Of a DNA stretch of 64,000 nt, positions 56,554-64,000 are shown one piece after another (the stretch's first letter is position 1; each line of letters opens with the position of its first letter). This DNA is from Lentinus brumalis (taxonomy: Eukaryota > Basidiomycota > Agaricomycetes > Polyporales > Polyporaceae), in assembly GCA_001792895.1 (NCBI GenBank), contig MARA01000039.1, forward strand, positions 186,001 through 250,000. Direction: 5' to 3'. Below the pieces are notes generated by a model. The model did not search any database. It worked only from the letters and a program-made list of their open reading frames with translations, and was not told where the DNA came from. Made by a program: the position numbers and the translations under genes.

Positions 56554-57493
56554 GGCTTGGGAGACTCTGTGAGGAAGGGGGAATTATGAGAACTCGTCCA
56601 TGTCCGATGGGTCACTTATATGGGAGAAGCAGGCATACTGTTCGGTAGGTCGGCAGTCAAAACCGGGCCAGACTAACACATGTATGGGATAGCGATGTGA
56701 ATCTACGCCGTTGCGAAGACAACAATGTCTCTGTAAGTAGACTGATCAGCCTTGCAGCGAACAACTATTCGGCACTGAGCACTGACTTGGAGCTGGGGAT
56801 CGCAACTTACAAGCCACTCAATATCCGTGATTCCTGGCCGTTTTGTCACAACTACCGCAACGGATAGACGTACTTATAAGTGTTCGAGTTGAAGCTCTAC
56901 TGGGGGATGACCTTCGGGGAGAGGCTGTACGAGCTCGGCGAGACTTTCATAACCTGCGTACGTAAGTACGGGGAAACGCCGAACACGTGGGACATACATA
57001 GAGTGCTTGCATAGTGCCCACGCCGCCCCGAGGAGGCCGTCGGGGTCGCTGCGTCCTCAAGCTGGTGCATGATGCTCGAAACATTGATTGCTGCCATGAT
57101 GCATGTGGGCCGCCGAAGTACCTCAGACTTCGATTCTAAGACTGCGGTGGACTTACATTCGATTCAAGCAATCCGCTTCAATGTTACTAGTGTGAGCACG
57201 ATACCATGTTCTGGTCGGATAGTCGCCGAATACTCCGGGCTGGACCGGCTGGGTCTACTTAGAGAGGGATGGTAGAGCAGGTAGAACCTCCAGCGTCTAT
57301 GATACCATTTTAAGAGTCCCGATCAAATATTGCCGCTTTGTGCGGCTGTGCGAGACTTCTCTATCTTCCCCCACCACGTCGTGTGCCTCATTTCTCCGGA
57401 CGCTCCCTGTTACCTCTGTGGACTGGACTGCATTGAAGGACTCTGCATCACAACGACTCTCGAGGTTCCGAAGTTGCGGAGGGGCGAAGCGGG
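56554..57493. other. Intergenic between divergent genes
   Basis: 940 bp upstream of both the epoxide hydrolase and the mitochondrial-leader gene. No coding signal recognised. Confidence 0.4.
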
Positions 57494-58722
57494 ATGATGA
57501 GAATCAGTAACGTAGTCCGTTGCATTCTGCCCAGGTTCTGTGCTACCAGGTACTCTGCCGGATGCGTGCTGCGAGCCGGCCGCGTGTACTCAACTTCGGC
57601 GGCAGATAAGTCCAGAGAGTCACCCCCGTCCACGGAAAAGGCATCCAAGGCGCACTATGTCCAAGCCAGCATCAAAACGCTCAATCCTCATTATTTGACG
57701 GAGGCCGACTACATCCATCTACCTTCCGAGCAGGAGTACGTGTTTGTTTGGGATGCTCTTGCCCGTTCTACCACTGTGCAAGTCTCAGCGAAGGTCAACC
57801 GCCGCCCATGCGCGACCTTTCGTCCTGGCAAATCGCCGATGACCTTTCCTGCCGGTCTGGCCGGCTATCTGTACTACTGGGTTCCTGCTACACCCGCGCC
57901 CCCAACGGCGGGCGAGATCCGCTTCCGACGGATGTTCACCCCGTCACCACTGGCGTTCAACAACGGACAGGACCTTCTCTCCGCGAATGGGCTCCCCTGG
58001 CGTCTTCAGCTCCCCACGATCGCGACCTTCGACCTCTACCAGGTCTACCGTGACATCCTCCTGCGCGATGGGCTCGTTTCGAAGGAGACGTTTGCCATCG
58101 CCGCGGACATGGGCCGCCAACGGAAGACGTGGGACGTCGAGTCCCAGGGCCTTGTGCACTCGTTCGGCCAGCCCTGGTACCTTGACCTCGGCAGCAAGGT
58201 GCACTGGTGGCAGTTCATGGGCGAGCGCGACCTGTTCAAGTCTGCTCCCCTTCCGAACGTCCTCTCCTTCAAGACGGGCGACACGCGGCTGCCTTCTCCG
58301 TGGTTAGGTGCGTCTCCCTTTCGAGCATGATGAACTGTGCTGACGTCCGTCTAGGCAAAGCACTCTGTAAATTCGTGCGGGACGAGCACCCGCGACACGA
58401 GGGGCACCGCGTCGTCAATATCAAGTATCACCAGATACTGCAGCTACGGCCCAACCCCGAGTTTCCTGAAGAGCTTCGCGACATCGTGAAGGAGCCGAAG
58501 GTGAATACGCACCTCAGACGTGGGTTGCACCCGTGGCAGCTCGACCTGGACGCCTGCCCATCCGCATTGCGCCAAGGTTTCCATGTCCTGTTCGCGAATT
58601 CACGGCTGCCGCCTCTGAGGACGAGCCGGTCGTTGCGCTCGAAGCCGGTCGGCGAGCGAGAGCACCGAATGGCGGAGAGCCGGAAGCCCGACGTGCCTTT
58701 GCTGCAGCCTCGATCGGGATGA
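57494..58722 (+). CDS. Uncharacterised protein with mitochondrial-type leader
   Basis: Two exons split by one short intron (58306-58354, before 'GKALCKFVRDEHPRHEGHRV'). The leader is basic and Ser/Arg-rich (MMRISNVVRCILPRFCATRY) with no acidic residue in the first 25, then 'KAHYVQASIKTLNPHYLTEA' and 'AGEIRFRRMFTPSPLAFNNG', followed by 'ATFDLYQVYRDILLRDGLVS' and 'GLHPWQLDLDACP'. I know no named family; proteins of this build occur in other mushrooms. The C-terminus is uncertain: from about 58560 the alternative frame ('FTAAASEDEPVVALEAGRRA') looks more protein-like than the straight one. One extra C in the CCC near 58557-58559 would shift into it, ending at 58727. Confidence 0.7.
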
Positions 58723-59662
58723 GGTGAGGTGCTTTCCTCGTCTGGCCTTTGCGCAGGTTGAGTTAATGCGGATACGCAGGTGGGAAGTGTACTCTACGCC
58801 GAACACTCAAGATTCCGTCGGAAGACATGTTTAGAACCGTTGGATGATTTCCCGTACTTCAGCATAGAGGCTACATAGACCCACCTTCGTCCGGTCGAGC
58901 AATGAATGGGCTTGGAGTTGGTGGTTCGGTAGAGATCCACCGTATAAACAGACGCGGTGTCAATCATCTAGCATCCATGATCTGAGGCTATCTCCAGCAC
59001 ATCAATTCTTATCCCTCAACAGATGATAGCGCAAATGGCATGGAATAGGAACCGTAGCGATCCTTCTTGCAAAGGACGACTTGGACTCCGCACCAGGATA
59101 ACCCTAATCCCAGTGCTAATCTCAGTCCTCTAAGTTAACCCCCATACAACTTCAACGCGTTTCGCCTCCTCCGCTACCTCCCTCGACGCCATTATAGTGC
59201 CAGTGCGTGCGGCGGTGTCGTGTCGTGGGTTTCAACTGTCGGTGTAGTGGGTGCTTATGGACTGCGGATTGTGACGGGGGCGGGGGGGGGGGCATCACAA
59301 CAGGGGGCGGGAGCGGTCCAGCCTCTCAACTTGCCATCTCGGACGCGTACAAGAAACCCTCATTGGGTGGCTTGATAGCTTGGACAGCTCTCACATATAT
59401 ATACAATTCTGCAAGTGGCTGCGCGGCCGTCGAACATCTTCTTGCCATCCAGTGCCTCCATTTGCCGATGGGAAGACAAGCAAGGCAGTGGCCGCGTCTT
59501 GATATGTATGTAGGTCCCGCGGAGACAAAAGGGTGCATATGTGTACAGTCATATTTTTGATGACATCAGGGAGTAAGTACTAGTACACTAAAACGCGTGG
59601 ATGCCAAGTACGCGGAGATCGGAAGGCGGTGGTCGGTGGGTACAGTGGTCAACTTGTTCCTC
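58723..59662. other. Intergenic, with G-rich tract
   Basis: 940 bp between converging genes. Only feature seen is the G-rich tract at 59276-59312. Confidence 0.4.
59276..59312 (+). other. G-run cluster, potential G-quadruplex
   Basis: Plus-strand G tracts of 5, 12, 5 and 3 within 37 bases meet the usual four-tract pattern for a quadruplex. Intergenic, downstream of both flanking genes. Confidence 0.6.
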
Positions 59663-61214
59663 TTAGTAGCTCGATGCAAGACGTCGCAGAATATACTCTC
59701 CCGCCTGCGAGAAGGGCGACTCAGTATATCGCAAGCTGGCGAACTTACTACACCTACGGAGATTGGTTGGTACTTGGGAGGTTTGTCTGCAGTGTAAGTA
59801 CCGGGCAGGCATTCGACCACGGTGGCGGCTTCCTGACAAAACCTTCGTGAGCCCGAGACAAAGCACGCCACAATCTTGTCAGACTCACCGGTGCGCAGAA
59901 CTAGCATGCACAGGAGGACATGAGATACGTGTGGTGAGCTGAGGCACGTAAAGGAAACGTACGTATGGAATAGAGTAGCGATCGGCGACCATGCCGTCCA
60001 CTGTCTTCACGTTGGGAGGAGCCCGAACGCGGTGGACGGTGCTTCGAATCACGTCGTTGGACCCTGGTTATGTAGCTCTCATATGTCATGTCGTACGCGT
60101 CCAGACATAGCGCACTTACATCGCATCATTAAGTCCGCAGCGTTGACTACGAGCGCGCCTGCTACTGGTGGGGCACTCTACATATTGAACGTTTCATTGA
60201 GCGAGCGTCCGGAAGCCCGCACGTATTGTAATCATACTAACCATGAACTCCCCGGGGTTGTTGGGGTCCTCAACCTCTAGACCGCCCGCATCGTCCTGCA
60301 AGAGCAGAGTAATTGAACCATAGTCGGAGTGAGCGCTGATGCGTGTGATCTTCTCATCCTTGAGCTGTGCAGCAGGAACGCTGTAGACCGAGGGACGACT
60401 GAGATTCCTTCAAGCATACGACGTTGGCACGGAAGAGCATACCTGGGGTAATGCAGCAGCCGCATCTGATTATCGTGCCCGTGGTGGTACTTGACCAGGT
60501 ATTCCTCGCCTATGCCAAAGCCAATCGTGATGGCTCTGAGGACTTGGAGCTCCGTCTCATGGCAAGTCTGCAGCACATCAGAGAGTTTGCGTTGAGTACC
60601 TCGGCACACGCGAGCAGCAACTTGATGACCTCCGAACCCAGTAAAAGTCCGTGCAAGCTTCCTTAAATCCAGGCAGGATCCCATCAGGCAACCAGATGTT
60701 CGGCGTGCCAGCGTTCTCTTCCCATCCGCACTCGAAGCTTTCCTTTACGTCAGGAACTTTGTCGCGGACGCCTTTGAGCTCGTTGCCGTCGAACACGGGT
60801 TGGACTATTTTCTCCCGACCGGGAGCGGAGTAGCCTGCAGTCCAAGGAGTCAGAGTAGTCTCCAAGAAACCACGAAGTAATACAAATACCTCGATGGTGA
60901 GTTCCAGAGGGAGGATGAGGGGCCTGTTGTTTGACTTCCATCGGCTGAGCGAAGAAACGCTTCGACTGCGAGGGATCCTCGTCTTGTAAGCACGGCCACC
61001 ACCGCGGTGCCAGAATTGAAGTGAGACGCACCCACTCAAACATGCCCTGGATCTTTTCCTCAGGAATTCCATGATTGATCAGATAGACGAACCCGACACG
61101 CTTGAACGAGTCGAGTATCGCGTTCGCGACGTCCTGTTTCGCAGAACCATCCAAGAAGGGCTTGAAATCCACGACAGATATCCCATGTGCATCCCCCAGG
61201 AGAACAGACGTCAT
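59663..61214 (-). CDS. 2-oxoglutarate/Fe(II) dioxygenase (isopenicillin-N-synthase-like)
   Basis: Non-heme iron oxygenase of the DIOX_N plus 2OG-FeII_Oxy type; substrate unknown. Start 61214: 'GISVVDFKPFLDGSAKQDVA', 'DSFKRVGFVYLINHGIPEEK', then 'SKRFFAQPMEVKQQAPHPPS', 'WLPDGILPGFKEACTDFYW' and 'LRAITIGFGIGEEYLVKYHH'. The iron site is HxD in 'ISAHSDYGSITLLLQD' with the distal His in 'DVIRSTVHRVRAPP', followed by 'VECLPGTYTADKPPKYQPIS'. A last exon 'AGEYILRRLASSY' ends at TAA 59663-59665. About seven introns. No biosynthetic core enzyme lies nearby, so a gene cluster is not supported. Confidence 0.92.
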
Positions 61215-61944
61215 GGCAGTCAGTAGAAAGGCCGATTGTTGGCTGTCAGTACAATTGTCTAGCGTGTTGACCAGGTGTTGACGGCACGACGATGGAGGGG
61301 TGGCAGAAGCGGCGGTCGTGCGCCAACTAGTGCTGATAAGTAATGGTCAGGCGCATCCCGAGCTCTCCGAAGAAGCGTGCAACCAAACTTAGCTTAACTT
61401 GAAATGCGGAGATAAAGCCCACCTGAGCAGTCATATGTGCGTGCCCTACAACAAGCGGCCCCGAAGACAAAGGCTTGAAGGTGACTTGGAGGTTACTTAA
61501 GAGCGAAGCGGTGCTGGACGTTGTCGCGGGAGATAGTTGTACTCGACGGCAGAATTCCGATGAAGCGTCATCTGACGCGGCACCGAGTCGCTCTGCAGAC
61601 GGGTGTGAGTATGCACGACAGTGTCATGGACGTGCCAGAACTAGAGGGCGGAGCGGCCACGCCTGCGCACAAGGTAAGTGAACTCGCTATAGGGCGAAGG
61701 CGGAGATCGCACCCACCTGTCGGGATGTGCGACACCATGATAGTTCCTGCACGTCCGCGGGCAGTAAAACGGTCAGCCAGCCGCGAAAAATTAGTACCGA
61801 CGACGTACCTAGCAGCTAATGACAAGATCTCAGTCTTCAGCGAGCCTTCAATAAGCCTCCGGGATACTACTGACCAGATGTTGCCGTACACGCGAAGGTT
61901 CCGGCGGCGATTCGCTAAGCCGTGAATTCATAGGAGGCAAAATT
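61215..61944. other. Intergenic upstream of oxygenase gene
   Basis: 730 bp with only short frames lacking recognisable domains. Holds the oxygenase promoter. Confidence 0.4.
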
Positions 61945-62038
61945 GGTGGCGGCGAGGTTCGAACTCGCGCGGGATTGCCCCATCGGGAATCAAGAAATAC
62001 TTAAATCCGACGCCTTAGACCAACTCGGCCACGCCACC
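61945..62038 (-). tRNA. tRNA-Leu, intron-containing
   Basis: On the minus strand the acceptor strands GGTGGCG and CGCCACC pair perfectly and enclose 94 bases. The D arm is typical of class II tRNAs (GCCGAGTTGG...AAGGC), there is a long variable arm (GGG...CCC), and the T arm holds GTTCGAACC (B box). The anticodon arm reads TCGGATTTAAG; if an intron of about ten bases follows position 37, the anticodon is UAA (Leu). The 3' half of the anticodon stem (TCCCGA) pairs with one mismatch or bulge, so the exact intron ends are uncertain. Leu rather than Ser from the D-arm and acceptor sequences. Confidence 0.85.
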
Positions 62039-62525
62039 TCCCAACTATTATCGCTTTACGCTATATGGTGACGTTACGAATACGTGGCTATGCTGGGATA
62101 GCGGCCCAAGTGTTGCGTGATCCCAGAGCCCAGGATGTCCTAGTACCTCCTCCTCCTCCTCCTCGGACTGGGGTACAATCACAAGTGGGTGGATACGCAG
62201 TGTCGGCCACAAATACACAACGCGGTCGGTGCAGTTGCGACGTTTGCGCTCCTCCATACGCACCTAACAACCCCCATGAGTACCAGAAAAGTGCGCTGCA
62301 TGACATCCAGTGGCAAGTGTATGTGTCTAATGGAATGTATTGATGTGATGCAGAAATATGATGATATCCATGAGTACAAACAGTGGGAGCAACAGCCCAG
62401 ACATTATCGACGATGCGACGACATACCATACCAATACTAGTGTACAGACCGTAAAATGACCTTCTATGCATCAGAAACATCATCCCCAGGACGAGCATCA
62501 GCCAAACGACACTCAAGGATCGAAT
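62039..62525. other. Intergenic, includes a CCT microsatellite
   Basis: 487 bp between the tRNA and the MET30-type gene stop. (CCT)6 lies at 62146-62163. No gene seen. Confidence 0.5.
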
Positions 62526-64000
62526 CTAGCCACTGAAGCTCCACACGCGCACGTCTCCGTCGTCGCTGCCGGACACGATCTTGTCCTCCCCGAGTGCGAG
62601 ACAGGTCACCGCACCGCGGTGGCCGACAAGCGTAGCTGTGCAGTTGCCCTCCTCGCGCGACCATACCTGCAGATTGAATTCAGTACTGGGAGAGGACAAC
62701 GAGGCAGGAGACGAGCATACCTTGATCGTGCGGTCGTGGCTGCCGCTCACCAGACGCAGCTTGTCGCTCGCAACGGCCCACACGCCTTCGATGTGCCCGA
62801 AGAGCGTACGCTGGACCTTGCCGGTGTCGATGTCCCAGAGCTTGATCGTGTTGTCCAGACTGCCCGAGATGAGCACGGGCTTCTGGCGCTTCTCCGCCGT
62901 ATTCCGCCGCGAGAGTGTGGGGACGGATGAGGACTGCGACGGGTCCTGCGGTTCGACCGAGGTCTCGCGGTCGGACCCGTCGGAGGCGGCGGAGGACCCG
63001 CACCCCTCGTCGACCATGAGGAGCTTCAGGCTCTGCACTTGGCCGACGTGCCCCTTGAACTGGCGCACGCACGAGCGGGTGCACAGGTCCCACAGGCGGA
63101 TCGTGCCGTCGTCCGACGCGGAGAAGAGCATCTTGCCCGGGTCGATGTGCGGCGCGCTCGAGGACGACGGAGCGGGCCCGTTCGCGAGCGCGTTCAGGCC
63201 GGGGTCGGAGGACGGCGTGCTCCCGGTAGAGTCCCAGAGCTGCACGGCGTTGACCCAGTCGCAGTGCCCGCGGAGCGTGAAGCACTCGCCCGTGCGGAAG
63301 TTCCATACTTTGACGGTGTGGTCGACGGAGCCGCTCGCGAGGACGTTCGCGTCGAAGCGGAGGCAGACGACGCCCTCGGTGTGGCCCTCGAGCACCTTGA
63401 GCAGCTGCCCGGTGCGCCAGTTCCAGACACGCATCGTGTGGTCCATGCTGCCCGTGATGAGCTTGACCTCGTCGAACTGCAGCGCACGGATCGCCCGTGT
63501 GTGGCCCGAGAGACACTGCACCTCGGTGCCGGTTTCGAGATTCCAGACGCGTGCGGTGCGGTCGTATGAGCCGGTGATGAGGACAGGGAACGAGGGGTGG
63601 GAGAGCGTCTCGGAGAACTGCAGGCACATCACGCCGTCGGTGTGGCCCTTGAGGGCGCGGATGGTACATCGACCGCGCCTCCAATTGCGTTCGACAGTGA
63701 GGCGTTCGCAGTAGACATCCTTCCACGGTCGTGTGTAGAGGTCGGCCGGTTGCGGGGTCGAGGGTGCAAGGAGAGGGTTGAGGGACATTGATGATGAAGA
63801 GGACTCTGCGGCGGATTCGGATTGAGATTCGGGACAGGAAGACACGGGGGTAGAAGGCCGTGAGTGGTCCTGGTGCAGGTCCACCCTCGCTCGCTTGGAC
63901 GGCCCCGACGCATCTGCGGCGGCGTCTGCATCCAACCGCCGCTTCAGGTGCTGGTGCGACGCGGACTGCAGGACGGGCGAAGGACACGGAGACGCACTGG
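62526..64000 (-). CDS. MET30: MET30/SconB-type F-box WD40 protein, N-terminus beyond window
   Basis: Substrate receptor of an SCF ubiquitin ligase that controls sulfur metabolism and the cell cycle in fungi. The visible part begins at the right edge with 'SASHQHLKRRLDADAAADAS' and a disordered Ser-rich stretch. Then come 'RPWKDVYCERLTVERNWRRG', the characteristic lead-in to the propeller, and seven WD repeats, e.g. 'KGHTDGVMCLQFSE', 'LITGSYDRTARVWNLETGTE', 'ITGSMDHTMRVWNWRTG' and 'VSGSDDGDVRVWSFSG' at the end (stop 62526-62528). The F-box should lie just outside. One intron (62667-62720) is 54 nt, in frame and stop-free. Other F-box/WD proteins (Cdc4) are less likely given the KDVY.ERL.VERNWR.G block. 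Confidence 0.88.
   Translation of the reverse strand, partial: SASPCPSPVLQSASHQHLKRRLDADAAADASGPSKRARVDLHQDHSRPSTPVSSCPESQSESAAESSSSSMSLNPLLAPSTPQPADLYTRPWKDVYCERLTVERNWRRGRCTIRALKGHTDGVMCLQFSETLSHPSFPVLITGSYDRTARVWNLETGTEVQCLSGHTRAIRALQFDEVKLITGSMDHTMRVWNWRTGQLLKVLEGHTEGVVCLRFDANVLASGSVDHTVKVWNFRTGECFTLRGHCDWVNAVQLWDSTGSTPSSDPGLNALANGPAPSSSSAPHIDPGKMLFSASDDGTIRLWDLCTRSCVRQFKGHVGQVQSLKLLMVDEGCGSSAASDGSDRETSVEPQDPSQSSSVPTLSRRNTAEKRQKPVLISGSLDNTIKLWDIDTGKVQRTLFGHIEGVWAVASDKLRLVSGSHDRTIKVCSSPASLSSPSTEFNLQVWSREEGNCTATLVGHRGAVTCLALGEDKIVSGSDDGDVRVWSFSG

Noticed and set aside
59100..59150. Telomere-like 'aaccctaatccc' near 59100
   Set aside because: A single partial match without tandem copies, far from any end; not a telomeric repeat.
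61521..61925. 134-codon plus-strand frame and its antisense partner
   Set aside because: No recognisable domain in either strand and no splice-linked partner exon.
62581..63714. 377-codon plus-strand frame
   Set aside because: Antisense to the MET30-type WD40 exons; the minus frame carries seven clear WD repeats.

Overview
The window is nuclear DNA of a filamentous basidiomycete, most likely an Agaricomycete. It is GC-rich by eye and gene-dense. Almost every gene is broken by several short GT-AG introns, mostly about 50-70 nt. The content is typical of mushrooms: a FunK1-type kinase, a priB-like Zn2Cys6 regulator and secreted DUF3237 proteins beside a full set of housekeeping genes. I support about 30 protein genes and one tRNA gene. 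No transposon, CRISPR array or virus was recognised.

Layout, left to right. 1-8.3 kb: class A J-protein (cut by the left edge), Nit2 omega-amidase, a lipid-kinase-like protein, UMP/CMP kinase URA6, and nucleoporin NUP37. 9.2-14.5 kb: a Zn2Cys6 regulator with an unusually long upstream region. 14.5-26.7 kb: NOC4 (ribosome biogenesis), CEF1/CDC5, a single-pass membrane protein, MIC19, DHX35 and YJU2; three of these are splicing factors. 26.7-33 kb: accessory stretch with a tandem pair of secreted DUF3237 genes and a cytochrome P450. 34-41 kb: PEX6, GAR1, MIS14/NSL1 and a UPF0538 (C2orf76-type) protein. 41.5-47.4 kb: an intracellular GH3 beta-glucosidase and a FunK1-type kinase whose catalytic residues are replaced. 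48-58.7 kb: a protein with two PGG motifs, COQ7, NDUFB4, an RRM/G-patch splicing factor, SDHC, an epoxide hydrolase and an unknown protein with a mitochondrial-type leader. 59.6-64 kb: a 2-oxoglutarate oxygenase, tRNA-Leu, and a MET30-type WD40 protein (cut by the right edge).

Many neighbours are divergent pairs sharing 120-350 bp promoters (URA6/NUP37, NOC4/CEF1, DHX35/YJU2, PEX6/GAR1, PGG protein/COQ7, NDUFB4/RRM-Gpatch).

The strongest anomaly is technical or biological. In at least seven genes the conserved protein continues only if one base is added to a short C (coding-strand) or G run; two genes need it twice. No workable intron explains these sites. The best explanation is systematic under-calling of short C/G runs in the assembly, but reads must be checked. 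I did not find a clearly new multi-gene system. The most novel-looking single items are the two-PGG-motif protein (48.0-49.1 kb), the FunK1 pseudokinase (45.2-47.4 kb), and the secreted DUF3237 pair.
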